Origin: Rhodoferax sp.
GTDB taxonomy: Bacteria; Pseudomonadota; Gammaproteobacteria; Burkholderiales; Burkholderiaceae_C
NCBI GenBank assembly: GCA_031291305.1
Contig: JARLJH010000002.1
Span: 1 to 60,141, forward strand
Reading direction: 5' to 3'
Length of the DNA: 60,141 nucleotides
The notes under the pieces were generated by a model. It saw only the letters and a list, made by a program, of their open reading frames with translations. It was not told the DNA's origin and did not search any database. A program made the translations under genes and the position numbers. How positions within the stretch are numbered: position 1 is the first letter of the stretch; each line of letters begins with the position of its first letter. This document shows, in pieces, positions 1-8,601 of the stretch.

Positions 1-1
1 C

Positions 2-139
2 GCAGTTTGGCCTCGTCCATATTGATCACCATCCTTGGATGATCAAGCAACCAGTTCAACCGTAAATTCGTCGACTCAGGCTCACTCCTGGGTGGAAATA
101 CGCAAACCGTTCAGGCTCATACCTCATTGGACAAGGCTC
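2..139 (-). repeat. Left copy of a 138-bp terminal inverted repeat (probable mobile-element end)
   Basis: Bases 2-139 are the exact reverse complement of 60004-60141; the match stops abruptly at 139/60004. On the minus strand the repeat carries an ATG at 32 (or 20) whose frame runs out of the window as MVINMDEAKL. This fits the 5' end of an insertion-sequence transposase facing outward. The element family cannot be named from ten residues. An identical outward copy at each end also fits an assembly break at a multicopy element. Confidence 0.75.
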
Positions 140-217
140 TGATGAACCGCCGGACCGTCGACGCATTAAGATGTGCGCCATTGTCGCCTGCCCATCGATC
201 ACACGCGTCTTTTCGCC

Positions 218-949
218 ATGCCATCAGCCTGTGCCTGCCCCGCCTGTCAATCGAACATGACCCTGCATACCTTGCCCAGTGTTGCTGGCGGCCAGGTGGA
301 GATTGACCTGTGTTTCACCTGCCGGGGCATCTGGTTTGACCCGCAGGAGAACCTGAAACTCGCTCCCGCCGCCGTGGTGGCCTTGTTCAAACTGTTGCAC
401 GAGCACCGCCATGATGGCATCGCCGCCTTGCCGAACAAGCTGGCCTGCCCGCGCTGCAATCGCGCCTTGGCACAGGGCTTTGATGTGGTGAAAAGCGGGC
501 GCTACATCACCCACCGCTGCCCGCAACGGCATGGCCGCTTCAGCACGTTTTCCTCGTTCATGATCGAAAAAGGCTTTGTGCGCCAATTGACGACAACCGA
601 GATCGACGACATGGCGCAGCGCCTGCGGGTCATCAACTGCAGCAATTGCGGCGCGCCGGTGGACTTGCACACTGACCACGCCTGCCGGCATTGCCGCTCC
701 GCGCTGTCCTTACTGGACCCGCAGGCGGTGGAGCGGGCGCTGGTGGGCTACGAGTCTGCCGCGCGAGGTTCCGACGGTATCAAGATACCGCAATTGGCAG
801 ACGCTCTGGTGATGCTCGAGCGTGACCGCCTGCAGGCCGAGCGCGAAGCCAAAGCCAATCAGAGCGGCCATCTGGTACTGTCCGGCGATGGCTGCAGCAT
901 TGATTTGTGGGCGGCGGGGGTGGCGCTGGTGTGGGGGATGCTGAAATGA
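218..949 (+). CDS. Zinc-ribbon (TFIIB-type) protein, function unknown
   Basis: A protein of about 243 residues with several cysteine knuckles. CPAC near the start pairs with CFTC followed by RGIWFD, which is the typical zf-TFIIB ribbon pattern (CxxC...CxxCxGxWxD). CPRC follows in the middle, and CSNC...CRHC forms a further ribbon. The C-terminal 25 residues are hydrophobic and could be a weak membrane anchor. The ATG at 218 puts the first zinc knuckle near the N terminus; a GTG at 173 is an alternative, and neither has a strong ribosome site. It converges on thiL with about 20 bp between them. It lies just inside the left terminal repeat, so its promoter may have been changed by the element. 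Substrate and partners are unknown. Confidence 0.7.
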   Translation: MPSACACPACQSNMTLHTLPSVAGGQVEIDLCFTCRGIWFDPQENLKLAPAAVVALFKLLHEHRHDGIAALPNKLACPRCNRALAQGFDVVKSGRYITHRCPQRHGRFSTFSSFMIEKGFVRQLTTTEIDDMAQRLRVINCSNCGAPVDLHTDHACRHCRSALSLLDPQAVERALVGYESAARGSDGIKIPQLADALVMLERDRLQAEREAKANQSGHLVLSGDGCSIDLWAAGVALVWGMLK

Positions 950-968
950 GCGGTGTTGACGTGAGTGC

Positions 969-1967
969 TCACGCAAAGTGGTCAAACGAAGCGCAAGTGT
1001 TGTCCAGCGGCTTTCCCTGGCGATCCATCAGGTGCAGGCCCGGTTCGGTGTTGATCTGGCCGATACGCGTCACAGGTGTCTGGCTGGCGCGCCCGGCCTG
1101 GGCTACCGTATCACGCAAGGTGGGTGGTGCGGTGAACAGCAGCTCGTAATCATCTCCACCAGCGAGTGCCAGGGCACGCCATTGCTCCGTTGAAAGTTGT
1201 ATGCAAAATTGGCCTGTAGCCCTTTTGTTACCTGAGTATGCAGCTATCAATTCAGTGGCAATGTCGGCGTGTACCGTCGCGCCCACTCCTGAGTTTTCCA
1301 GAATATGACCCAAGTCGCCAAGCAGCCCGTCACTGACATCAATGGCCGCCGAGGCTATGCCGCGCAAAGCCAGACCGAGCGCTATCCGGGGTGTCGGTGT
1401 TTCCAGCCGGGCACGCGATGTGGCCAGCAGTTCCGGCGGTAGCTCGATCTTGCCCAGCAATGCGTCCAGCGCCAGCCGCGCGTCGCCAAGTGTGCCGCTG
1501 ACATAAATGTCGTCGCCCGGTCTGGCACCGCTGCGCAGCAGCGCCTGCGAACTACCCGCCACCACCGGCACCTCGCCAAACACGGTGATGCAGATATTCA
1601 GCGGCCCGGCGGTGGTGTCGCCACCAATTAGCTCGCAGCCGTGGACATCGGCCAGGGCAAACAGACCTTCGGCAAAGGCCGCCAGCCAGGGCTCGTCTAC
1701 ATGTGGCAGAGATAGCGCCAGGGTGAACGCCAGCGGCTGGGCACCGCAGGCGGCCAGGTCGCTTAGGTTCACCGCCAGCGCCTTGTGACCCAGCGTGCGC
1801 GGGTCAACATCGGCAAAAAAATGGCGGCCGGATACCAGCATGTCGCTGGAGATGGCCATCTGCGTGCCCGCCTTGGGCTGCAGCAGGGCGCAGTCGTCGC
1901 CCACCCCCAACGCGGCGTGGCGCGCTGGGCGCTTGAAATAGCGGTCAATCAGGTCAAATTCACCCAT
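969..1967 (-). CDS. thiL: Thiamine-monophosphate kinase
   Basis: ThiL phosphorylates thiamine monophosphate to thiamine pyrophosphate with ATP, the last step of cofactor synthesis, in the cytoplasm. The start MGEFDLIDRYF, the GVGDDCALL metal/ATP motif, IDVSDGLLGDLGH and AGGDDYELLF are diagnostic and in the right order; the length of about 332 residues is normal. The start was set at MGEF (1967) rather than 30 bases upstream. It is the last gene of a minus-strand run gspC-apaG-thiL, 4 bp after apaG. A copy of the window's palindromic repeat (about 1204-1253) lies in frame and encodes a segment around ELIAAYSGNKRATGQF just before the AGGDDYE motif, in what should be a surface loop. Confidence 0.95.
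   Translation of the reverse strand: MGEFDLIDRYFKRPARHAALGVGDDCALLQPKAGTQMAISSDMLVSGRHFFADVDPRTLGHKALAVNLSDLAACGAQPLAFTLALSLPHVDEPWLAAFAEGLFALADVHGCELIGGDTTAGPLNICITVFGEVPVVAGSSQALLRSGARPGDDIYVSGTLGDARLALDALLGKIELPPELLATSRARLETPTPRIALGLALRGIASAAIDVSDGLLGDLGHILENSGVGATVHADIATELIAAYSGNKRATGQFCIQLSTEQWRALALAGGDDYELLFTAPPTLRDTVAQAGRASQTPVTRIGQINTEPGLHLMDRQGKPLDNTCASFDHFA
1204..1253 (+). repeat. Palindromic repeat copy 1 (inside thiL)
   Basis: Matches the window-wide element: an AAATTGGCCT / TAGCCC block followed by AGCTATCAA. It is read in frame on the minus strand by thiL without disrupting it. Confidence 0.75.
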
Positions 1968-1971
1968 GCCG

Positions 1972-2373
1972 TCAGTGCAGCGTGCGGGTGCCACCATTGG
2001 CGCTTAGCGCATCGAGCACAAACATGGGTACGTCCACGTCGAACTTTTCGCCATCTTCGGCCACGCAGAAAAAGCTGCCGTGCATGGTGCCGGTGGCGGT
2101 ACGCAGGCGGGTGCCGCTGGTGTATTCAAACGCCTCGCCGGGTTGCAGCAGTGGCTGGCGACCCACCACGCCCAGGCCTTTGACCTTTTCATGGTGGCCG
2201 TTGGCGTCGTTGACGTTCCAGGTTCGCGAAATCAATTGCGCCGCCACCTGGCCGGTATTGCGCACGGTGATGGTGTAAGTGAAGAAGTACAGACCGTTGT
2301 CCGGGTCAGACTGCTCGGCCACATAGTGCGGCTTGACCTGGACGGTGAATTGGTAGGTAGGGGAGGAGGGCAT
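1972..2373 (-). CDS. apaG: ApaG domain protein
   Basis: ApaG is a small soluble protein of about 130 residues with a fibronectin-like beta-sandwich, often linked genetically to diadenosine tetraphosphate metabolism and cation efflux; its reaction is not settled. The strand pattern YTITVRNTG, ISRTWNVNDANG, the GVVGRQPLL loop, SGTRLRTATGTMHGSF and FDVDVPMFVL are family signatures, and the length of 133 is typical. It lies between gspC and thiL on the minus strand, probably cotranscribed, with a stop only 4 bp before the thiL start. Confidence 0.93.
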   Translation of the reverse strand: MPSSPTYQFTVQVKPHYVAEQSDPDNGLYFFTYTITVRNTGQVAAQLISRTWNVNDANGHHEKVKGLGVVGRQPLLQPGEAFEYTSGTRLRTATGTMHGSFFCVAEDGEKFDVDVPMFVLDALSANGGTRTLH

Positions 2374-2418
2374 GGCGAGATGCTACCGTGAAACCCGGTG
2401 ACGGGGGTGACGCCGCTT

Positions 2419-2901
2419 TCAGGGTTGGCCAGACATGCCCGGTAGCAGTGGCAATTCCAGCGCGACGCCGCCGGTTTGACCAACGCGCCCCAACACAGCA
2501 CTGCGGGCGTGGACCGACTGCAGTACCAGTCCGTCAGCGACCTCGTCGCCAACCCGGAAAGGTTTGGCCAACGCGCCTTCCACCGAGATCAGGGCGCTGC
2601 CGCGAGCACCCTGATGGCCGATACCGCCTTCGGCAATCACGCCCACCAGTTTGTAAGCACTGGAGGTGTTGGCAACCGGAGCCTTTTCTGCTGCCGGGTT
2701 GGCGCCCAGCAACGAGGCCACTTTCCCGCTATCAATCGTCACGTCTGGCGCGGTTGCCACCGGGTTCAGGCTGCCATGCGTTCCAGCGGGCCAGTGCAAT
2801 ACCCAAAATGCGGCGCTTGCGGTGACCATACCAGCCAACAAAAATGTCAACAAGCGTAAGAGCCAGGGGTTAGGGTTGGATGATGGGTTGGCATGCAACA
2901 T
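2419..2901 (-). CDS. gspC: Type II secretion system inner-membrane protein GspC
   Basis: GspC links the inner-membrane platform of the T2SS to the secretin GspD. The protein has a short cytoplasmic N terminus, one membrane segment (LLTFLLAGMVTASAAFWVL), a Pro/Ala-rich periplasmic linker, and the HR domain seen in YKLVGVIAEGG...ALISVEGALAKPFRVGDEV. At about 160 residues it lacks the PDZ domain of enterobacterial GspC, as is common in Burkholderiales. The start MLHANPS at 2901 was preferred over an upstream in-frame ATG at 2970 because it leaves a normal N terminus and does not overlap gspG. It is transcribed divergently from gspG across 55 bp that must hold both promoters. Confidence 0.88.
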   Translation of the reverse strand: MLHANPSSNPNPWLLRLLTFLLAGMVTASAAFWVLHWPAGTHGSLNPVATAPDVTIDSGKVASLLGANPAAEKAPVANTSSAYKLVGVIAEGGIGHQGARGSALISVEGALAKPFRVGDEVADGLVLQSVHARSAVLGRVGQTGGVALELPLLPGMSGQP

Positions 2902-2956
2902 GGCGCGATTATCATCGCAACACTTTTCAGATATCCATGTCACCCAGGCCCAAACC

Positions 2957-3421
2957 ATGCGACACCCCAATCTTCCCCATCTTGTTTCGCCCCGTTACCT
3001 GCGCCGCTCCTTGCAGACCGGTTTTACCCTGATTGAGTTGATGGTGGTGCTGCTGATCATTGGCGTGCTGGCCGCGTTGATCGTGCCCAATGTGCTGGAC
3101 CGAGCTGACGACGCTCGCGTCACTGCGGCCAAAACCGATGTCACCAACCTGATGCAGGCGCTCAAGCTCTACAAGCTGGACAACCAGCGCTATCCAACGG
3201 CCGAGCAGGGCCTGCAGGCCCTGCTGACCAAGCCGACAGTGCCCCCGGTGCCGAATAACTGGAAGAATTACCTCGACCAGCTGCCCAAAGACCCCTGGGG
3301 TAATCCTTATGTGTACCTGAACCCGGGCATCAAGGGTGAGGTGGACGTGATGTCGTACGGTGCCGATGGCCAGTCCGGTGGCGAAGGCAAGAATGCCGAC
3401 ATTGGCAGCTGGCAGCCCTGA
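2957..3421 (+). CDS. gspG: Major pseudopilin GspG
   Basis: GspG is the main subunit of the periplasmic T2SS pseudopilus. A leader ending in QTG is followed by FTLIELMVVLLIIGVLAAL, the prepilin peptidase site (cleaved G/F, Glu at +5) and hydrophobic helix. The C-terminal domain has the GspG signatures RYPTAEQGLQALL and DPWGNPYVYLNPG...DVMSYGADGQ, with calcium-binding acidic residues. About 155 residues. The ATG at 2957 gives a leader of about 22 residues. It is the first gene of the plus-strand T2SS operon. The prepilin peptidase gene (gspO/pilD) is not in the window. Confidence 0.95.
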   Translation: MRHPNLPHLVSPRYLRRSLQTGFTLIELMVVLLIIGVLAALIVPNVLDRADDARVTAAKTDVTNLMQALKLYKLDNQRYPTAEQGLQALLTKPTVPPVPNNWKNYLDQLPKDPWGNPYVYLNPGIKGEVDVMSYGADGQSGGEGKNADIGSWQP

Positions 3422-3449
3422 ATCTGGTCCGCGTAGCAGGTGCCAACAC

Positions 3450-3956
3450 ATGCGGCGCAGCCTGCGCTCAGGCACCGGGCGGGCCTCCGGTTTCACGCTG
3501 CTAGAGCTGCTGGTGGTTCTGGCGATCGTGGCCTTGGCCTCCGCCGGTGTTGGTTTTGCCCTGCGTGATGACACCACCACCCGGTTGGAGCGCGATGCCC
3601 AGCGGCTGGGTGCCTTGCTTGAAGCCGCCCGTGCGCAGTCGCAGGTCACCGGCGTGCCGGTGCGCTGGTACGCCACAGCCCAAGGGTTTCGCTTTGTGCC
3701 GGAGCCGCCATCCACGCCAACAGAACCACCGCCCAGACAATGGCTGGACCCCGACACCCGCGCCGAGGTCGAGCGCCTGCCTGGCGCGGTGGCGAACGAC
3801 ATGGGGCAGGGAGCGGGTGACAGTCTGCTGCTCGGACCCGAGGCCATCATTGCGCCGCAGGCGGTGACGCTGTTTGCCGCCAGTCAGCCGGAAAAGCGTG
3901 TGCGTTTGTCTACCGACGGCTTGCGTCCGTTTGCCGTGCAGACAGGCACACCATGA
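3450..3956 (+). CDS. gspH: Minor pseudopilin GspH
   Basis: Leader ending in ASG, then FTLLELLVVLAIVALASAG, the type IV pilin-like N-terminal helix with Glu5, followed by the GspH-type beta domain (RDAQRLGALLEAARAQSQVTG, VRWYATAQGFRFV). About 168 residues. GspH sits near the pseudopilus tip. The chosen ATG (3450) gives a leader of about 14 residues. Its stop overlaps the gspI start by 4 bp (ATGA), so the two are translationally coupled. The middle is Pro-rich (PEPPSTPTEPPP). Confidence 0.88.
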   Translation: MRRSLRSGTGRASGFTLLELLVVLAIVALASAGVGFALRDDTTTRLERDAQRLGALLEAARAQSQVTGVPVRWYATAQGFRFVPEPPSTPTEPPPRQWLDPDTRAEVERLPGAVANDMGQGAGDSLLLGPEAIIAPQAVTLFAASQPEKRVRLSTDGLRPFAVQTGTP

Positions 3957-4327
3957 AAGCCGGGTCACGTCAGCGCAGCTTGCGCGGCTTCACATTGGTG
4001 GAGGTGCTGGTGGCGCTGGGCATCGTCTCCATCGCGTTGACGGCAGGCTTGCAGGCCACCGGGGCACTGACGCGGCATGCGCAGCGCCAGGAGGACATGG
4101 TGCTGGCCCAAGTCTGCGCTGAAAACGAGCTGGCCAGAGTGCGTCTGGCCCGACAACTGCCGGGTGTGGGTGACAGCACGGTTGCGTGCGAGCAAGCGGG
4201 GCGTCATCTGTCCGTGGCCTTGGGCGTGCGTGCCACACCCAACCCCAATTTCCGGCGGGTCGATGCCCAGGTGCTCGACGGTGAGACGCCGATCTGGCGG
4301 CTGACCACAATCGTGGGGCGCTACTGA
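3953..4327 (+). CDS. gspI: Minor pseudopilin GspI
   Basis: Short leader ending in LRG, then FTLVEVLVALGIVSIAL with Glu5, and a small C-terminal domain; 124 residues, typical for GspI. With GspJ and GspK it forms the tip complex that starts pseudopilus assembly. It overlaps gspH by 4 bp, and gspJ starts 1 bp after its stop codon. Confidence 0.9.
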   Translation: MKAGSRQRSLRGFTLVEVLVALGIVSIALTAGLQATGALTRHAQRQEDMVLAQVCAENELARVRLARQLPGVGDSTVACEQAGRHLSVALGVRATPNPNFRRVDAQVLDGETPIWRLTTIVGRY

Positions 4328-4328
4328 T

Positions 4329-5018
4329 ATGCGGCGTACCGGCCAAGGCTTCACCCTCATTGAACTGCTGGTGGCCATCAGCGTGATGGCGCTGATGGCT
4401 GTTTTGAGTTGGCGTGGCGTGGATGGCATCAGCCGCTCGCAGGAGCGCCTGCAGCAGCGTGCCGACGAGGTCTTGACCCTGCAAGCCACGCTGACGCAGT
4501 GGGGCTCTGACCTGGACGCCATCGTCAGCCAGCCGGGCATGCCGGGTCTGGATTGGGACGGGCGTGCCCTGCGCATTCTGCGACGCAGCAGCGCGGCACC
4601 TGATCAGGGGCTGGTGGTGGTGGCCTGGGCGCAGCGTAACAATGCAAAGGGGCAGGGCGAGTGGTTGCGCTGGCAGTCGCCACCGCTGGACAATCGCCGC
4701 GACCTGGAATCGGCCTGGCAAAAGGCGACTGTCTGGGCGCAAACGCCGAGCGCAGAAGACAGCGCGCGTGAGGTGCACACGCTGCCCATCGACCAGTGGC
4801 AGGTTTTTTACTACCGCAACAACGCCTGGACCAACCCCTTGTCCAGTGGTGACAGTACCAATGCGGCTACCACGTCGCAGGGCACATCGGCTGGCAGCGG
4901 TGTCGCCCTGACCTTGCCGGACGGTGTGCGGCTGGCGCTGACCCTGTCCGCCGGGCAGGCTGTCAGTGGCACGCTGACGCGGGACTGGGTCAGTCCGCTG
5001 ATCGGGGGGGGCTCATGA
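4329..5018 (+). CDS. gspJ: Minor pseudopilin GspJ
   Basis: Starts MRRTGQG followed by FTLIELLVAISVMALMAVLSW, a class III prepilin signal with Glu5. The rest is a GspJ-type globular domain of about 200 residues ending near GTLTRDWVSPL. It belongs to the GspI-J-K tip complex. It overlaps gspK by 4 bp (ATGA). A Ser/Thr-rich loop (residues about 170-190) is longer than in many homologues. Confidence 0.88.
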   Translation: MRRTGQGFTLIELLVAISVMALMAVLSWRGVDGISRSQERLQQRADEVLTLQATLTQWGSDLDAIVSQPGMPGLDWDGRALRILRRSSAAPDQGLVVVAWAQRNNAKGQGEWLRWQSPPLDNRRDLESAWQKATVWAQTPSAEDSAREVHTLPIDQWQVFYYRNNAWTNPLSSGDSTNAATTSQGTSAGSGVALTLPDGVRLALTLSAGQAVSGTLTRDWVSPLIGGGS

Positions 5019-6010
5019 GGCGGGCTGCTGCGCGTACCTTGCAGCGCGGTGCCGCCCTTCTGATGGCCATGCTCACCGTGGTGCTGGTTGCCACGCTGGC
5101 CAGTGCCATGCTGTGGCAGCAGTGGCGCGGGATTGAGGTCGAGTCGGCTCAGCGCACCCGCGTGCAGTCGGCCTGGATACTCGTTGGTGCGCTGGACTGG
5201 GCGCGTCTGATCCTGCGAGAGGATGCACGCCAGGGCGGCGCCGACTATCTGTCCGAGCCCTGGGCGGTGCCGCTGGCGCCCGCGCGCCTGTCCACGTTTC
5301 TGGCCGCCGAGCACGGTCAGGCATTGGTAACCGACGACAACGATGCGGCGCAGGCGGCTTTTTTGTCGGGCCAGATTGAAGACCTGCAAGGGCGACTGAA
5401 TGTGACCAACCTGATCCAGAGCAAGCAGATTGACGCGCCCAGCATGGCCGCCTGGACGCGGCTGTTCAAGCACCTGAACCTGCCCGAGTCCGAGCTGCAA
5501 GCCATGGCCCAAGCCCTGCTGCGCGCACAAAATGTGGGTGCTGACAGTACCGACGCAGGCCAGTCGTCTGCCAGCCTGCCGCTGCAACCGCTTGCAGTGG
5601 CTGACCTGCGCTGGCTGGGCTTGTCGCAGCGTAGCTTGCAAACCCTGCAAGATTTCATCACGCTGCTGCCAGTGCGCACGCCGGTCAATCTCAATACTGC
5701 GCCTCCCGAGGTGCTGCTGGCCAGCGTGCCGGGCATGGACATGGCGGTTGCGCGGGGCCTGGTGCAGGCGCGCGCCAGCCATCACATGAACAGTTTGGCG
5801 GACGCCGACAAGTTGCTGGACAAGCCCGAGATTCACTTTGACGCCAGCCTGCAGAGTGTGTCTTCTCAGTTTTTCATGGTCAACGGCCAGCTGCGTCTGG
5901 GTGACGTGACATTGCAAGAGATGTCGGTGCTGCAGCGTGACGGCCTGCAAGTGAAAACCCTCAGTCGCACGCGGCAGATGCTTTCCGGCCCGGACCCCAC
6001 CCTACAATGA
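5015..6010 (+). CDS. gspK: Pseudopilus tip protein GspK
   Basis: The N terminus QRG followed by AALLMAMLTVVLVATLASAM is a prepilin-like signal without Glu5, which is characteristic of GspK. At 331 residues it is the largest pseudopilin and has the helix-hairpin-helix-like region VNLNTAPPEVLLASVPGM common to the family. GspK caps the pseudopilus. It is coupled to gspJ by a 4-bp overlap, and gspL follows 13 bp downstream. Confidence 0.92.
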   Translation: MRRAAARTLQRGAALLMAMLTVVLVATLASAMLWQQWRGIEVESAQRTRVQSAWILVGALDWARLILREDARQGGADYLSEPWAVPLAPARLSTFLAAEHGQALVTDDNDAAQAAFLSGQIEDLQGRLNVTNLIQSKQIDAPSMAAWTRLFKHLNLPESELQAMAQALLRAQNVGADSTDAGQSSASLPLQPLAVADLRWLGLSQRSLQTLQDFITLLPVRTPVNLNTAPPEVLLASVPGMDMAVARGLVQARASHHMNSLADADKLLDKPEIHFDASLQSVSSQFFMVNGQLRLGDVTLQEMSVLQRDGLQVKTLSRTRQMLSGPDPTLQ

Positions 6011-6023
6011 CCGACACATTTTT

Positions 6024-7280
6024 ATGGCCCTGCTGATCATCACCTTGCCCCTGGAGTCCGCTGACAAAGCGGCTTTGATGGACTGTGTGCAAAGCACTGA
6101 CGGCCAGTCGCTGGCAAGCTATGTCAGCGCACCTCTGGCGCTGTTGCCGCGGGCCGAAGCCTCGCTGGAGGTGGTCGCCGTAGTGCCCTTGCAGGCATTG
6201 TCATGGCACCGGGTGACCTTGCCGCAAGGTAGTCTGCCCAGGTCGCTGCTGGCAGACCGCGGCGCCAACCGTTTGCGTGCCATTCTGGACGGTCTGCTTG
6301 AAGACCAGTTGCTCGACGACCCGGCGGCGATGCACCTGGCGTTGCAACCGCAGCCGCAAGTCGGTGTGCCGGTGTGGGTGGCCGCGTGTGATCGTGCCTG
6401 GCTGAGCAGCGCGCTGGGCGCACTGTCGCAAGCGGGCTACAACGTCACCCGTATCGTGCCCGAGAGTTCGCCGCAAGCGCTGGTGGATGTCATTGAAGTG
6501 ACCGAAGGGCAGAGTCAGCCGATGGTGGCGGGCTGGATCGGTGCAGCCAGCCCTTCGGACGCGCTGGATGGGCAACGCTCCGGCATGCTGGCGAGCGCCT
6601 TGTCAGCCACCTCGGTCGCGCTGCTGGCGCCTGATACGCCGGTGGTCGCCGAGCCTGCGGTAGCGGCACTGGCAGAGCAGCTTTTCCAGCGGCCGGTGAC
6701 CCTGCAGCAGCGCGGTCAACGCTTGCTGCAAGCGGCGCAAACGCCGTGGGACCTGGCGCAGTTTGAGTTCACCAATGCCCAGCGCGACCCGCGTTGGGCG
6801 AACCTGGCGCAGGGATTGCAGAGTTTTGCCCGGGCACCCGCATGGCGTGCAGCCCGTTGGGCACTGGCACTGCTGGTCGTGGTCAACCTGATTGGCCTTA
6901 ATACCTGGGCGATGCGCGAGCGAGCGAGCCTGACGGCACAGCGCCAGGCGATAAGTGCTGTGCTGACGGACACCTTCCCCAACACGCAGGTGGTGGTTGA
7001 TGCGCCGCTGCAAATGGCGCGCGCCGTGGCCCTGTTGCAGCGTGCCAGTGGCAGCGCTGCGGGGACTGATCTGGAAACAATATTGTCATCATTTTCCGCT
7101 CTAGCCCCCGTTGAATATGTGCCAACAGCTATTGAATATGCAGCGAATTCGCTGCGTCTAAGTGGCCCTGCCATGCTTGCACCCGCGCAGGAGCGTGTCA
7201 TCTCCGGGCTCAAGGCGCAGGGGCTGGCGGCCAGCCTGCAAGGCGATGTGTGGCTGATTCGAGCCGGAGGCACACCATGA
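6024..7280 (+). CDS. gspL: Type II secretion system platform protein GspL
   Basis: GspL is a bitopic inner-membrane protein whose cytoplasmic actin-like domain recruits the ATPase GspE. Residues 1-270 fit that domain; one membrane segment (ALALLVVVNLIGLNTW) lies near 282-297, and a ferredoxin-like periplasmic domain follows. Length of 418 is normal. A palindromic repeat copy (about 7081-7140) is read in frame inside the periplasmic domain, giving the stretch around SSFSALAPVEYVPTAIEY. The stop overlaps the gspM start by 4 bp. Confidence 0.88.
   Translation: MALLIITLPLESADKAALMDCVQSTDGQSLASYVSAPLALLPRAEASLEVVAVVPLQALSWHRVTLPQGSLPRSLLADRGANRLRAILDGLLEDQLLDDPAAMHLALQPQPQVGVPVWVAACDRAWLSSALGALSQAGYNVTRIVPESSPQALVDVIEVTEGQSQPMVAGWIGAASPSDALDGQRSGMLASALSATSVALLAPDTPVVAEPAVAALAEQLFQRPVTLQQRGQRLLQAAQTPWDLAQFEFTNAQRDPRWANLAQGLQSFARAPAWRAARWALALLVVVNLIGLNTWAMRERASLTAQRQAISAVLTDTFPNTQVVVDAPLQMARAVALLQRASGSAAGTDLETILSSFSALAPVEYVPTAIEYAANSLRLSGPAMLAPAQERVISGLKAQGLAASLQGDVWLIRAGGTP
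7081..7140 (+). repeat. Palindromic repeat copy 2 (inside gspL)
   Basis: CTAGCCCCCGTT followed about 20 bases on by CAGCTATTG, in the orientation opposite to that used by the signal-peptide copies. Read in frame by gspL. Confidence 0.7.
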
Positions 7281-7753
7281 ACTGGCAGGCAATGTTGCGT
7301 ACGCGCTGGCAAGCGGCATCCCGGCGCGAGCAGCGCAGCCTGATGCTGGCGGGCGGTGTGGTAGCGCTGGCGCTGCTGTGGTGGTTGACGCTGGCCCCGG
7401 CACTGTCGGTGTGGCGCACAGCCCCGGGGCAGCATCTGCAGTTGCAAGCCCAAATGCAGCACATGCAGACACTGCAGGCGCAAGCCCGTGCGCTGCAGGC
7501 CTTGCCCACGCTGAACGCCGCCGAATCGCGCCGGGCGCTGGAAGACTCATTGAAAGCGCTGGGTAAATCGGCACAGGTGACGGTGCAGACGGGCCGTCTG
7601 AACGTGGCGCTCAAAGGCGTCAGCGCGCAGGCGCTGGCGCTGTGGCTCTCCAGCAGCCGCCAAAACGCCCATCTGGTGCCAACCGAGGTTCACCTGACGC
7701 GTGCTGCTGAGGCGTGGGATGGCAGTGTGGTGTTCACCTTGTCGGCCCAATAA
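7277..7753 (+). CDS. gspM: Type II secretion system platform protein GspM
   Basis: A small bitopic protein of about 158 residues. A basic N terminus is followed by one membrane segment (LMLAGGVVALALLWWLTLAP), a helical periplasmic stretch (LQAQMQHMQTLQAQARALQ) and a small ferredoxin-like domain. It partners GspL. The ATG at 7277 overlaps the gspL stop; an in-frame GTG at 7250 lies inside gspL and is less likely. Confidence 0.88.
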   Translation: MNWQAMLRTRWQAASRREQRSLMLAGGVVALALLWWLTLAPALSVWRTAPGQHLQLQAQMQHMQTLQAQARALQALPTLNAAESRRALEDSLKALGKSAQVTVQTGRLNVALKGVSAQALALWLSSSRQNAHLVPTEVHLTRAAEAWDGSVVFTLSAQ

Positions 7754-7767
7754 GCGGTTCTGACCTG

Positions 7768-8595
7768 ATGTTGCAGCGCCCGCACCGACCTCTCTTAAAG
7801 CGCCAATTGACCAGTGCGACTGGCGCGCCCTGGGGCTGGGCCGCATCGGGGGCGTTGTTGGGCGTGCTCGTCTGCGCCCTGATGTTTGCCCCGGCGCGCT
7901 GGCTTGCCACCTGGCTGCAGCAGGCCAGCGCCGGGCAGGTGCTGCTGCAGGACGCACAGGGCACGTTGTGGACGGGTTCGGCGCGCCTCACGCTGACGGG
8001 GGGCGCGGGCAGCCAGGACGCTGCCACCTTGCCGGGTCGGCTGCAATGGCAACTGCGCCCCGGCTTGATGGGTGGCATAGGTCTGGCTTTGCAACTCAGC
8101 GCTGACTGCTGCATGGCACAGCCCTGGACGTGGCTGCTGTTGCCACGCTGGGGTGGCGCTGATCTGAGGCTGTCTGACAGCACATCGCAGTGGCCAGCAG
8201 CGTTGCTGTCGGGCCTGGGTACGCCGTGGAACACGGTGGACGCTCAAGGCCAACTGGTCCTGAGCACCCATGCCCTCACGCTGCGCTGGGATGCCGGGCG
8301 ACTGAAGGTGGCCGGCACGGCGCAGCTGGACGCGTTGGACATGGCCTCGCGCCTGTCCACACTCAAACCCATGGGGAGTTACCGTTTCATCCTCAGTGGC
8401 GGTGCGGCTCCTGGCTTGCAACTCTCGACCCTGAGCGGTGCCTTGCAGCTCTCGGGCCGGGGCCAATGGGTGGCTGGCAAGCTGCGGTTTGTGGGCGAGG
8501 CCAGCAGCGCGCCCGAATCGCAGGCGGCGCTATCGAATCTGTTGAACATCATCGGGCGGCGCGACGGTGCGCGTTCCATCATCAAAGTAGGTTGA
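7768..8595 (+). CDS. gspN: Type II secretion system protein GspN
   Basis: About 275 residues with an N-terminal membrane segment (GALLGVLVCALMFAPARWLATWL) and a periplasmic beta-rich domain (GQVLLQDAQGTLWTGSARLTL). This is typical of GspN, an accessory T2SS component found in only some systems. The ATG at 7768 was chosen because it lies just after gspM and gives a short cytoplasmic N terminus. gspD begins 6 bp after the stop. Confidence 0.85.
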   Translation: MLQRPHRPLLKRQLTSATGAPWGWAASGALLGVLVCALMFAPARWLATWLQQASAGQVLLQDAQGTLWTGSARLTLTGGAGSQDAATLPGRLQWQLRPGLMGGIGLALQLSADCCMAQPWTWLLLPRWGGADLRLSDSTSQWPAALLSGLGTPWNTVDAQGQLVLSTHALTLRWDAGRLKVAGTAQLDALDMASRLSTLKPMGSYRFILSGGAAPGLQLSTLSGALQLSGRGQWVAGKLRFVGEASSAPESQAALSNLLNIIGRRDGARSIIKVG

Positions 8596-8601
8596 AATCA
8601 C

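Noticed and set aside
2927-3850. 307-codon minus-strand frame opposite gspG/gspH
   Set aside because: It is a shadow of the pseudopilin genes produced by high GC third positions; the plus-strand frames have clear family motifs.
4811-5950. 379-codon minus-strand frame opposite gspJ/gspK
   Set aside because: Composition rich in Gln, His and Arg with no motif; shadow of gspK.
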